A stretch of DNA of 11,781 bases from an uncultured Hungatella sp. (GTDB taxonomy: Bacteria > Bacillota > Clostridia > Lachnospirales > Lachnospiraceae). Below the pieces are notes generated by a model. That model did no database searches. It had not been told where the DNA came from and saw nothing but the letters and a program-made list of their open reading frames with translations. The DNA lies in NCBI GenBank assembly GCA_910588325.1, contig CAJUPP010000090.1, forward strand, positions 1 through 11,781, read 5' to 3'. Shown here in pieces: positions 1-6,468 of the stretch (positions within the stretch are counted from its first letter, which is position 1; each line of letters opens with the position of its first letter). A program made the position numbers and the translations under genes.

Positions 1-64
1 AATTCACCATTAGTATAACAGATTTTTGAAGACTTGGCCAAAAGACTTATTGAAGTACCATTTT

Positions 65-469
65 TTAGCTTCTTCTCTCAAAATCGCATCCGCATTTTCG
101 GCAGTGGATGCTGATCTTTCCGTGGCCTCTGGGGATGCGGAGTTTTTGGCCGCAGTTGGGGCATTTGAAGATCTTGTATTTCCGGGCTTCTTCTATACGG
201 GGCTTTAGATTTTTCGCGGTTTCCTGGGCGCGGAAGCGGAGGTTAAGGAAGGTTTGGTTTTCTTTGAAGCGGGCGCCGGTGTTTTGGGAGAACATGCGCA
301 GGTAAGACAGGAGGAGGAGAAGAAGTTCTGTCCAGACCAGAAGTCCGCTTCGGAGGAGAAGGTTGCATAGGACCATTACCAGGACGATGGTCAGGATGAA
401 ACGGTTTAGTTCGTCGGTTCCGTATCGGCCTACCATGAAGCGGCGAAATTTGTCTTTTAGGTTGTTCAA
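65..469 (-). CDS. Small membrane protein with C-terminal zinc ribbon
   Basis: Function unknown. This is a 134-residue protein with a basic N-terminus, two closely spaced hydrophobic segments (about residues 24-39 and 43-60), a charged, probably helical linker (65-98), and a C-terminal zinc ribbon built from CPNCG (Cys103, Cys106) and CRKCG (Cys123, Cys126). The expected arrangement is a membrane hairpin with the ribbon in the cytoplasm; a nucleic-acid or protein-binding role is only a guess. The start is TTG at 469, chosen because AAGGAGG (480-486) lies 10 bases upstream. The gene begins 6 bases after the stop of the upstream MBL-fold hydrolase, and its ribosome binding site overlaps that gene's last codons, so the two are surely cotranscribed and probably translationally coupled. 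Similar short proteins occur in Clostridia, but I know no assigned role. Confidence 0.75.
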   Translation of the reverse strand: MNNLKDKFRRFMVGRYGTDELNRFILTIVLVMVLCNLLLRSGLLVWTELLLLLLSYLRMFSQNTGARFKENQTFLNLRFRAQETAKNLKPRIEEARKYKIFKCPNCGQKLRIPRGHGKISIHCRKCGCDFERRS

Positions 470-475
470 TGAGAG

Positions 476-1159
476 TTAGCCTCCTTTTTTAGGGTTATAG
501 TTGCCCCTCCGTTTGCAGGTTTCGGAGACAGAACCTCTAAGCCTCCGGAAAACTGCGGTCTGTTTGAGGGTGTCTTTGGTTAGCTCCAGAGTGTTTCCAT
601 TGTAGTAAACTACGTCGTCGCAAAGGTCTGTGTAGTCGTTCAGGGTGGAGAGTACGTCAAATCCAAAGGCGGGGCCTCTGTAGTGCATGGGGACTGTTAC
701 TTTGGGTTTGATATCTTCTGCCAGCTGCTTTGCCTGGTTTGCATCAATGGTGTAGTAGCCTCCTATAGGGAGCATAAGAAGATCTAGGTTTTTTAGTAGT
801 TCTTTTTGATTTGGGAGGAGTTCGCATCCTAAGTCGCCTGCATGGGCGATTCGGAAGGTTCCATCGTCCAGGATATGGATGGTGTTTTTTCCTCTTAAAG
901 CGCCTTGTCTGTTGTCATGGTAGGTGGAAATTGTCTGTATCCGGAATGGCGATGCTTTGCCTTGTCTTATGTTAACCATTGTTCTGGCGTTGTGGTCGGC
1001 GTGGTCGTGGCTGCATAGTACCAGATCGGCTTCCTGGGGGGCAAGGTTTAAGCCTGGTACGTATCCGTCTTCGTAGGGGTCAAATATTACTGTATAATTT
1101 TGAGATTCTGCTTTAAAGCAGGAATGCCCTAACCATGTGATTTTCATTTTTTCTGTCAT
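476..1159 (-). CDS. UlaG-like metallo-beta-lactamase-fold hydrolase
   Basis: Predicted cytoplasmic metal-dependent hydrolase of the UlaG-like branch of the MBL superfamily (227 aa); substrate unknown. Visible motifs are the opening WLGHS (residues 9-13), the metal-binding HDHADH (51-56), AHAGDLG (105-111) with a further His/Asp ligand pair, and VPMHY (156-160) with the last His. This is the usual pattern of the family often annotated as Zn-dependent hydrolase. The start is ATG at 1159, preceded by GGAGGAG. An in-frame ATG at 1186 is rejected because it lies inside the -10 box of the promoter at 1185-1213 and would not be transcribed. The last 20 or so residues (rich in Arg, Lys and Gly) extend past the conserved fold; they may be lineage-specific or the result of a late frameshift. 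It is the first gene of a two-gene unit with the zinc-ribbon membrane protein. Confidence 0.85.
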   Translation of the reverse strand: MTEKMKITWLGHSCFKAESQNYTVIFDPYEDGYVPGLNLAPQEADLVLCSHDHADHNARTMVNIRQGKASPFRIQTISTYHDNRQGALRGKNTIHILDDGTFRIAHAGDLGCELLPNQKELLKNLDLLMLPIGGYYTIDANQAKQLAEDIKPKVTVPMHYRGPAFGFDVLSTLNDYTDLCDDVVYYNGNTLELTKDTLKQTAVFRRLRGSVSETCKRRGNYNPKKGG

Positions 1160-1184
1160 TTCTCCTCCATTTCTTCTTTTCTCC

Positions 1185-1213
1185 ATTATACGTTCTTAAA
1201 GAATCTGCGTCAA
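1185..1213 (-). promoter_or_regulatory. Sigma-A promoter of the MBL hydrolase operon
   Basis: On the minus strand TTGACG (1213-1208) is followed after 17 bases by a perfect TATAAT (1190-1185). Transcription should begin near 1178, about 20 bases before the ATG at 1159. The element excludes the in-frame upstream ATG at 1186, which overlaps the -10 box. Confidence 0.85.
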
Positions 1214-1230
1214 CATTTCCTTTCCACTTA

Positions 1231-1259
1231 TTTACATCCCTTATTTTCCGTGCTAAAAT
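1231..1259 (+). promoter_or_regulatory. Sigma-A promoter, extended -10, for the PH-domain/aroF unit
   Basis: TTTACA (1231-1236), a 17-base spacer and TAAAAT (1254-1259), with TG one base before the -10 (extended -10). Its -35 lies only 17 bases from the -35 of the opposing promoter, so the two are back-to-back and could compete or share a regulator. Confidence 0.8.
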
Positions 1260-1295
1260 AAGAAAATAAATTACTTTTTAGAAGGAGTATTGCTC

Positions 1296-1721
1296 ATGGA
1301 CTCAAAAAATATGGTATTGTGGAAAGATAGAAAACACCATCTTTGGTTCCCCATAAGCTTTACAAAGTATTCGATTGAAAATGACCGTCTGATGATTACG
1401 GAAGGTTTTTTTAGTACTACGATTAATGAAACTCTTCTTTACCGTATCGTGGATCTTACGCTCCGCAGAACATTAGCACATCGGTTGTTTGGAACCGGAG
1501 ATATCCTTATCCAGGCTAAGGTAGACTCTACTCCGGAGATTATGCTTAAGAATATTGCAAAGCCGCTGCAGGTGCGCAACCTGATTTCTCAGGCTGTGGA
1601 GGAGAGCCGCCAGCACCGCAATGTGGTAGGGAAAGAATTTTATGGGGAATCTCCCTCCCATCGTCATATGGATATAGACGATGACGGTTTGTGCGATTTT
1701 GACAGTGAAAAAATTGATTAA
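1296..1721 (+). CDS. PH domain-containing protein with acidic EF-hand-like tail
   Basis: A 141-residue soluble protein with a bacterial pleckstrin-homology fold (bPH/DUF304-like). The pattern across residues 24-105 is typical: a YSIENDRLMITEGFFS strand pair, LLYRIVDLTLRR, LFGTGDILI, and a closing helix with RNLISQAVEESRQ. No membrane segment or signal peptide is visible. The C-terminus (126-136) carries Asp126-x-Asp128-x-Asp130-Gly-x-x-Asp134, resembling a calcium-binding DxDxDG loop, just after a His-containing stretch. The start is ATG at 1296, 8 bases after AAGGAG (1282-1287); an in-frame TTG at 1290 is too close to that site. The gene is 20 bases upstream of the DAHP synthase and transcribed with it, but nothing links its function to aromatic synthesis. 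The ligand is unknown. Confidence 0.8.
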   Translation: MDSKNMVLWKDRKHHLWFPISFTKYSIENDRLMITEGFFSTTINETLLYRIVDLTLRRTLAHRLFGTGDILIQAKVDSTPEIMLKNIAKPLQVRNLISQAVEESRQHRNVVGKEFYGESPSHRHMDIDDDGLCDFDSEKID

Positions 1722-1741
1722 AAATTTCAGGAGAACAGCCA

Positions 1742-2773
1742 ATGGGACTTACATTCATAAACAAACTTCCTACACCTGATGAAATACGGGAACAATTTCC
1801 GATTCCTAAGGGACTGGAGGAAATAAAAGCAAAAAGGGATGAAGAGATTAAGCAAGTGCTGACCGGACAAAGCGACAGGTTTTTGGTCATTATCGGTCCG
1901 TGTTCTGCTGATAATGAGACCGCGGTTTTGGATTATACCAGCCGCCTGGTTCCGATTCAGGAAGAAGTAAAGGATAAGTTAATCATTATCCCCAGAGTCT
2001 ATACGAACAAACCCAGAACCACTGGGGAAGGATATAAAGGGCTTTTGCATCAGCCGGATCCGGAAAAGAAGCCCAATATGTACGAGGGTATTCTGGCCAT
2101 CCGAAATATCCATATGCATGTGGTTCAGGAAACGGGCCTGACTACGGCTGATGAGATGCTGTATCCGGAAAACCTGCGGTATCTTACGGATCTGATGTCT
2201 TATATTGCTGTAGGAGCACGTTCCGTAGAGAATCAGCAGCACAGGCTGGTAGCCAGCGGCTGCGATGTGCCGGTGGGTATGAAAAACCCTACCAGCGGCG
2301 ATTTATCCGTTATGCTGAATTCGGTTGTGGCGGCCCAGAGCAGCCATGAGTTTATTTTCCGAGGGTATGAGGTTCATACTCCCGGCAATCCGCTGGCTCA
2401 CACCATACTTCGTGGCGCTGTCAATAAGCATGGGCAGAATCTTCCCAACTACCATTATGAAGATCTGATTCTCCTTCATGAATTGTACAGCAAACGCGAT
2501 TTAAAGAATCCAACCTGCATTGTAGATGCCAACCATTCCAATTCAGGTAAACAGTATTCGGAACAGATTCGTATTGTTAAGGAGGTTCTTCACAGCCGTC
2601 GTCACTCTCCGGAGATCCGGCAGATGGTGAAAGGAGTTATGATTGAAAGCTATATTGAAGCGGGAAGCCAGAAAATAGGGGAACATTGTTACGGCAAATC
2701 AATTACCGATCCCTGTCTGGGATGGGAGGACTCCCGACGTCTGATTTATGAGATTGCAGAAGGGCTGGTCTAA
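1742..2773 (+). CDS. aroF: 3-deoxy-7-phosphoheptulonate synthase (DAHP synthase, class I)
   Basis: Condenses phosphoenolpyruvate and erythrose 4-phosphate to DAHP, the first committed step of the shikimate pathway (cytoplasm). At 343 residues it matches the short class I (AroG/F/H-type) enzymes with no added chorismate mutase domain. Motifs: GPCSADN (52-58, metal ligand Cys54), PRVYTNKPRT (84-93, substrate binding), GARS..NQQHR (158-167), VGMKNPTSGD (178-187), DANHSNSGK (262-270, ligand His265), IESYIEAG (301-308, ligand Glu302) and GKSITDPCLGWED (318-330, ligand Asp323). The start ATG has AGGAG 8 bases upstream. It is the second gene of the PH-domain unit and ends in a hairpin terminator. 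Feedback specificity (Phe, Tyr or Trp) cannot be read from sequence alone; aroF, aroG and aroH are equally possible names. Confidence 0.95.
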   Translation: MGLTFINKLPTPDEIREQFPIPKGLEEIKAKRDEEIKQVLTGQSDRFLVIIGPCSADNETAVLDYTSRLVPIQEEVKDKLIIIPRVYTNKPRTTGEGYKGLLHQPDPEKKPNMYEGILAIRNIHMHVVQETGLTTADEMLYPENLRYLTDLMSYIAVGARSVENQQHRLVASGCDVPVGMKNPTSGDLSVMLNSVVAAQSSHEFIFRGYEVHTPGNPLAHTILRGAVNKHGQNLPNYHYEDLILLHELYSKRDLKNPTCIVDANHSNSGKQYSEQIRIVKEVLHSRRHSPEIRQMVKGVMIESYIEAGSQKIGEHCYGKSITDPCLGWEDSRRLIYEIAEGLV

Positions 2774-2794
2774 GACCCGCTCTTCTGCATTTTT
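2756..2794 (+). terminator. Intrinsic terminator overlapping the aroF stop codon
   Basis: A near-perfect stem of about 15 bp: GCAGAAG (2756-2762) pairs with CTTCTGC (2782-2788), and GGTC (2767-2770) with GACC (2774-2777). The TAA stop codon (2771-2773) forms the three-base loop, and five Ts follow at 2790-2794. The last codons of aroF form the 5' arm. Confidence 0.85.
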
Positions 2795-2863
2795 ATGTCA
2801 AAATATTGCAAGATAGTTCTCTTTTATTTTTATGATTTTCAAAAAATTCTGTTCTCCAGGTAC

Positions 2864-2892
2864 TTGTTTCTGTCCTTTTATTGTGCTATAAT
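2864..2892 (+). promoter_or_regulatory. Promoter of the HPr-like gene
   Basis: TTGTTT (2864-2869), a 17-base spacer and perfect TATAAT (2887-2892), with an extended -10 TG at 2884-2885. It follows the aroF terminator, so the HPr-like gene is an independent single-gene unit. Confidence 0.8.
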
Positions 2893-2950
2893 CCCATTGT
2901 AACAATCATTTTCTTTTAATTGAATAGTCATATGTGAGGGGGCCAATACT

Positions 2951-3196
2951 ATGTTGCGAAGGACATTCGACATTCGCCAGAAGTCCTACCCGATTCCCAT
3001 TGCGGTTTTGATTAGTACGGCCAATACCTGTGACTGTAATATTTTTGTTGAATACGAACAGTCCCTGGTTAACGTCAAAGATTACGATGAGATGAAGATT
3101 GGATTCGATACTCGAAGGCAATACCAGCTATTTTGTTTCGACGGCTGTGACGAGGTAAACGCCGAGCAGCGCATTTTGTGTTTGTTTACGCCATAA
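2951..3196 (+). CDS. HPr-like protein lacking the phosphorylatable histidine
   Basis: An 81-residue protein that aligns almost without gaps to HPr, the PTS phosphocarrier. VLISTA (19-24) matches the HPr helix 1 pattern VLVQTA; IFVEY..SLVNVK (31-43) matches the VNLEY..KTVNLK strands; GCDE (65-68) matches the GADE turn. At the active site the HPr HARP motif reads YPIP here (residues 13-16): His15 becomes Tyr13 and Arg17 becomes Ile15, while the Pro is kept. At the regulatory site Lys-Ser46 becomes Lys43-Asp44, a natural mimic of phosphoserine. It should therefore be unable to carry PTS phosphate and might instead act as a regulator, as Crh does in Bacillus (known for Crh; inferred here). The start ATG follows GAGGGGG by 8 bases. 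It has its own promoter and terminator, and no other PTS gene is nearby. The alignment was made from memory of HPr, so residue pairing should be confirmed. Confidence 0.65.
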   Translation: MLRRTFDIRQKSYPIPIAVLISTANTCDCNIFVEYEQSLVNVKDYDEMKIGFDTRRQYQLFCFDGCDEVNAEQRILCLFTP

Positions 3197-3207
3197 TTAT
3201 TCAAACA

Positions 3208-3245
3208 AAAAGGTGAATGACTTTTCCGCAAAGCCTTCACCTTTT
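3208..3245. terminator. Bidirectional terminator between HPr-like gene and uppP
   Basis: The 10-bp perfect stem AAAAGGTGAA (3208-3217) / TTCACCTTTT (3236-3245) encloses a smaller inner hairpin CTTT/AAAG. It is flanked by A-rich sequence on the left and ends in Ts on the right, so it can terminate the plus-strand HPr-like transcript and the minus-strand uppP transcript. Confidence 0.85.
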
Positions 3246-3262
3246 ATGTTCTTATGCTTCTT

Positions 3263-4156
3263 TTATCCCACTACACCTAAAATCCATTTGATTCCAAAGT
3301 ACAGCAGCACAACCACTCCCAGTACAATCCGATAATACCCAAACACTTTAAAGTCATTCCGCCTGATATAGCTCATCAAAAACTTGATAGAAAATATGGA
3401 AACGATAAATGCTACCAGCATACCGAAGATCAAAAAGAATAGTTCCATTCCGCTGAAATGGAATCCGAACTTCACAAGTCTTACCAGGCTGGCGCCAAAC
3501 ATCACCGGAACCCCCAGGAAAAATGAAAATTCCGCCGCTGCGCTTCTGGAACATCCCAACACCATGGCTCCCAGAATCGTTGCACCTGACCTGGATGTCC
3601 CTGGTACCAGGGACAGCATCTGGAACAAGCCAATGTAAAGAGCCAGCTGATAGGAAATCTGACCTGTTCTCTCCACAGCCGGCCTCTTTCCATAATTCAT
3701 GTTTTCCACCACAATAAACAGGATTCCATACAGAATTAACGCCGCAGCAACCACATAAGCATTGGTTAAATGAGCCTCCATCCAATCATCAATCAGTATG
3801 CCCGCCACTCCCGCCGGAACACAGGCAATGACAACTTTCATCCACAGCACAAGGGTATGAATCTTAATGCCGACTCCATTTGTGGGATCTTTTCCTAACG
3901 GAACCACGGAATTTCTGGGTTCTCTTCCTCTTAACATGACAAAAGGATTCAATTTGCGGAAATATAACATCACCACTGCCAGAATCGCCCCCAGCTGAAT
4001 TACCACCAGAAATACATCCTTAAACTCTTTCGACACATTCAGGCGAATCAATTCATCCAGCAGAATCATATGTCCGGTGCTGCTGATGGGCAGCCATTCC
4101 GTAAAGCCCTCCACAATTCCGAACACCAACACCTTAAGTATTTCTGTAATACTCAT
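3263..4156 (-). CDS. uppP: Undecaprenyl-diphosphatase
   Basis: Integral membrane phosphatase (BacA/UppP family) that converts undecaprenyl diphosphate to the monophosphate, regenerating the lipid carrier for peptidoglycan and other wall polymers; overproduction in other species gives bacitracin resistance. At 297 residues it has multiple membrane helices and both signatures: EGFTEWLPISSTGH (16-29, with Glu16, Glu20 and His29) and PGTSRSG (185-191, with Arg189). The chosen start is ATG at 4156, 7 bases after AAGGGAG. ATG at 4162 is too close to that site, and the longer frame to 4231 would run well into ung. It begins 13 bases after the ung stop, so it is the last gene of the hisH-hisF-ung-uppP unit, closed by the terminator at 3208-3245. 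A loop of about 30 residues at 72-102 is less conserved-looking but interrupts nothing essential. Confidence 0.95.
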   Translation of the reverse strand: MSITEILKVLVFGIVEGFTEWLPISSTGHMILLDELIRLNVSKEFKDVFLVVIQLGAILAVVMLYFRKLNPFVMLRGREPRNSVVPLGKDPTNGVGIKIHTLVLWMKVVIACVPAGVAGILIDDWMEAHLTNAYVVAAALILYGILFIVVENMNYGKRPAVERTGQISYQLALYIGLFQMLSLVPGTSRSGATILGAMVLGCSRSAAAEFSFFLGVPVMFGASLVRLVKFGFHFSGMELFFLIFGMLVAFIVSIFSIKFLMSYIRRNDFKVFGYYRIVLGVVVLLYFGIKWILGVVG

Positions 4157-4169
4157 TTTCATACTCCCT

Positions 4170-4850
4170 TCAGCGGATATTCTCGATTTGCCAGTCAATG
4201 GGAGAAACTCCATGGCTTTCCAGGAATTCATTGGCCTGGCTGAAATGCCGGCATCCGAAAAAACCTCTATCTGCCGAATAGGGGCTTGGATGAGGAGCTT
4301 TTAAAATCAGATGCTCTTTGTTAGTAAGCATGGGAATCTTGCTCTGGGCCGGCCTCCCCCACAACATATATACGATAGGGCGCTCCTGCATATTCACTGC
4401 CTTGATAATCGCATCCGTAAATTTCTCCCATCCTTTTCCCTGGTGGGAATTGGCCTGATGGGCGCGGACCGTCAGCACCGTGTTCAAAAGCAGCACTCCC
4501 TGCTTCGCCCATTTTTCCAGATAACCATTGTCCGGAATATAGCACCCCAAATCATCACGAAGCTCCTGATAGATGTTCTGCAGAGACGGGGGAATTCTTT
4601 TCTGTTCCGGCAGCACGGAAAAGGACAGTCCATGCGCCTGATTTACATTGTGATAAGGGTCCTGTCCCAGAATCAGAACCTTTACCTCCTTTAACGGTGT
4701 CAGATGAAGCGCATTGAAAATATCCTCCGCCGGCGGATAGATGACCCTGGTGCTGTACTCCTCTTTCACAAACTCATATAGCTGCTTGTAATACGGCTGT
4801 TTGAATTCCTCTCCAACAGCCTCAATCCAATCATTCTGTAATGCTGCCAT
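4170..4850 (-). CDS. ung: Uracil-DNA glycosylase, family 1
   Basis: Removes uracil from DNA, the first step of base-excision repair after cytosine deamination or dUMP incorporation. The 226-residue product has the family 1 hallmarks: GQDPYH (62-67, with the water-activating Asp64), a Phe-containing LSFSV uracil pocket (75-79), LLNTVLTV (121-128, Asn123) and HPSPYS (187-192, catalytic His187). The residue numbers coincide with those of the E. coli enzyme, which supports the start at ATG 4850, preceded by GGAGG with 5-base spacing. An in-frame ATG at 4862 has a weaker site (AAGGAT) and cannot be fully excluded. It follows hisF by 73 bases with no visible terminator and precedes uppP by 13 bases, so it is probably expressed from the hisH promoter, perhaps with help from a weak local one. 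Confidence 0.95.
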   Translation of the reverse strand: MAALQNDWIEAVGEEFKQPYYKQLYEFVKEEYSTRVIYPPAEDIFNALHLTPLKEVKVLILGQDPYHNVNQAHGLSFSVLPEQKRIPPSLQNIYQELRDDLGCYIPDNGYLEKWAKQGVLLLNTVLTVRAHQANSHQGKGWEKFTDAIIKAVNMQERPIVYMLWGRPAQSKIPMLTNKEHLILKAPHPSPYSADRGFFGCRHFSQANEFLESHGVSPIDWQIENIR

Positions 4851-4923
4851 AGTCCCCTCCATATGTTATCCTTTTGTATTTTCCGTTTACAATCCATTTC
4901 CAGTAGATGCACATGATATAACA

Positions 4924-5685
4924 TTAAAACCGAATTGCTACGCCCCGTTCTTTCAGATATTTTTTCAGCTCACAAATCTCCAGTTCTTTATAGTGGAACA
5001 GAGACGCAGCCAAGACGGCATCCGCTTTCCCTTTTGTCAGTGCATCATAAAAATGCTCCTTCGTCCCCGCACCTCCGGAGGCAATTACAGGAACAGAAAC
5101 ATGCTCTGCCACCAGTGCATTCAGTTCATTGTCATAACCTGCTTTTGTTCCATCACAGTCCATGCTGGTTAAAAGGATCTCTCCTGCTCCCAGCCGATCC
5201 GCCTTTATGGCCCACTCAACCGCATCCAGACCTGTATCGATGCGCCCGCCATTTTTATAGACGTTCCACCCCAAACCGTCTTCTCTTCGTCTGGCATCAA
5301 TGGCTACCACTACGCACTGTCTTCCGAATTTATCTGCCGCATCGGAAATCAGACGAGGTGTATTGATGGCAGAGGAATTGATAGAAATCTTATCCGCACC
5401 TTCACGCAAAAGCATACGAAAATCCTCCACCGTGCGGATTCCTCCGCCTACGGTAAATGGAATAAAAACCGTCTCCGCTACCCTGCGCACCATATCCACC
5501 ACAGTGTTTCGATTATCCGAAGATGCCGTGATGTCCAGGAACACCAGCTCATCTGCCCCTGCTTTATCGTAGGCGGCTCCTATCTCTACCGGATCCCCTG
5601 CATCCCGCAAATTTACAAAATTTACTCCCTTGACTACCCTGCCGTTATGCACATCCAGGCATGGTATGATTCGTTTTGTATGCAT
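4924..5685 (-). CDS. hisF: Imidazole glycerol phosphate synthase, cyclase subunit
   Basis: HisF takes ammonia from HisH and converts PRFAR into imidazole glycerol phosphate and AICAR, a late step of histidine biosynthesis that also feeds purine synthesis. The 253-residue (beta/alpha)8 barrel is the standard length. The catalytic Asp11 (IPCLDV) and Asp130 (AIDARR) are at their canonical positions, and the phosphate-binding loops TVGGGIR (78-84) and IASGGAG (201-207) are intact. The start ATG at 5685 has AGGAG 6 bases upstream. It lies 34 bases downstream of hisH; the remaining his genes are not in the window, so histidine synthesis is split or continues elsewhere in the genome. Confidence 0.97.
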   Translation of the reverse strand: MHTKRIIPCLDVHNGRVVKGVNFVNLRDAGDPVEIGAAYDKAGADELVFLDITASSDNRNTVVDMVRRVAETVFIPFTVGGGIRTVEDFRMLLREGADKISINSSAINTPRLISDAADKFGRQCVVVAIDARRREDGLGWNVYKNGGRIDTGLDAVEWAIKADRLGAGEILLTSMDCDGTKAGYDNELNALVAEHVSVPVIASGGAGTKEHFYDALTKGKADAVLAASLFHYKELEICELKKYLKERGVAIRF

Positions 5686-5719
5686 ATGCTTCTCCTACTT
5701 CCCAATTATCCTGTTGCTC

Positions 5720-6340
5720 TTAAAGGTCTGCCTTCGAAATCCTTAAGAAGTTTTTCAGGATTTCAAGTCCTGTCTGCCCGCTTTTTTCAGGATGAAACTG
5801 GCAGGCATACACATTCCCCCATTCCACTGCCGCATGAATATGAGCGCCATATTCCACGGAAGCTGCCACCACATCTTCCTGCTCTGCTTTCAGATAATAG
5901 GAATGGACAAAATACACATACTCTCCCTGCTTCATTCCGTCAAACAGTCTGGTCCCCGGTTTTATATCCAGGGAATTCCAGCCCATATGAGGAATTTTAA
6001 GCCCTGGAGCATCCGGTATTCGAAGAATTTGTCCTTTCAGGATTCCAAGCCCGGACACTCCTTCGCTTTCTTCACTGCTCTCAAACAAAAGCTGCAGTCC
6101 CAGACAAATACCAAGAAGCGGAATGTTCCTCTCCGCCACCAGGCGGACCACTTTATCCAGTTCATACAGACGCAGTTTTTCCATAGCATCTCCAAAAGCC
6201 CCTACCCCAGGCAGAATCACCCGGTCTGCAGAGAGAATCTGGCTTCGATCTCTGGTAATCACTGCTTCTTCCCCTAAGTAAGCCAATGCTTTCTCTACGC
6301 TTTTCAAATTTCCTGCATCGTAATCAATAATTGCCGTCAT
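5720..6340 (-). CDS. hisH: Imidazole glycerol phosphate synthase, glutaminase subunit
   Basis: Class I glutamine amidotransferase that releases ammonia from glutamine and channels it into HisF. The 206-residue product opens with the typical IIDYDAGNLKSV and contains the oxyanion region LPGVGAFG (43-50), the nucleophile Cys79 in GICLG (77-81) and the triad partners His183 and Glu185 in FHPEKS. The start is ATG at 6340, preceded by AGAAGGA. The in-frame ATG at 6391 lies in the -10 box of the promoter at 6390-6418 and would add 17 residues foreign to the family, so it is rejected. It is the first gene of the hisH-hisF-ung-uppP unit. Confidence 0.97.
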   Translation of the reverse strand: MTAIIDYDAGNLKSVEKALAYLGEEAVITRDRSQILSADRVILPGVGAFGDAMEKLRLYELDKVVRLVAERNIPLLGICLGLQLLFESSEESEGVSGLGILKGQILRIPDAPGLKIPHMGWNSLDIKPGTRLFDGMKQGEYVYFVHSYYLKAEQEDVVAASVEYGAHIHAAVEWGNVYACQFHPEKSGQTGLEILKNFLRISKADL

Positions 6341-6389
6341 GGTTTTCCTTCTCTTCTCATCCCTATGCGAACGGTTGCCCGTTTTCAAC

Positions 6390-6418
6390 ATTCTAGCACA
6401 ATTTTCTCTGTTTCACAA
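6390..6418 (-). promoter_or_regulatory. Promoter of the hisH-hisF-ung-uppP unit
   Basis: TTGTGA (6418-6413), a 17-base spacer and TAGAAT (6395-6390) with an extended -10 TG. The leader to the hisH ATG is about 45 bases. I see no T-box or histidine-leader attenuator in it. Confidence 0.75.
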
Positions 6419-6468
6419 CATTCTTGTGGTGCTGCGCACCGTGATTATTGGCCGTGGGGGTGCTGAAT

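Noticed and set aside
1..64. Left edge sequence and the overlapping plus-strand frame starting at 26
   Set aside because: The frame is antisense to the zinc-ribbon gene with no start signal; the remaining bases show no terminator or other feature I can support.
3354..3785. Minus-strand 143-codon frame inside uppP
   Set aside because: It is a shifted-frame shadow of uppP with no ribosome binding site and no protein-like pattern; uppP itself is unmistakable.
4311..5366. Plus-strand frames of 123-143 codons opposite ung and hisF
   Set aside because: Antisense shadows of conserved enzymes, rich in His, Leu and Pro from reversed codons, without start signals.
5792..6277. 161-codon plus-strand frame opposite hisH
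   Set aside because: Antisense shadow of hisH; no ribosome binding site or recognisable motif.
6428..6440. GGTGC-TGC-GCACC hairpin upstream of hisH as terminator of the sirtuin-like gene
   Set aside because: The stem is only 5 bp and no T-run follows on the minus strand, so it is not a credible intrinsic terminator.
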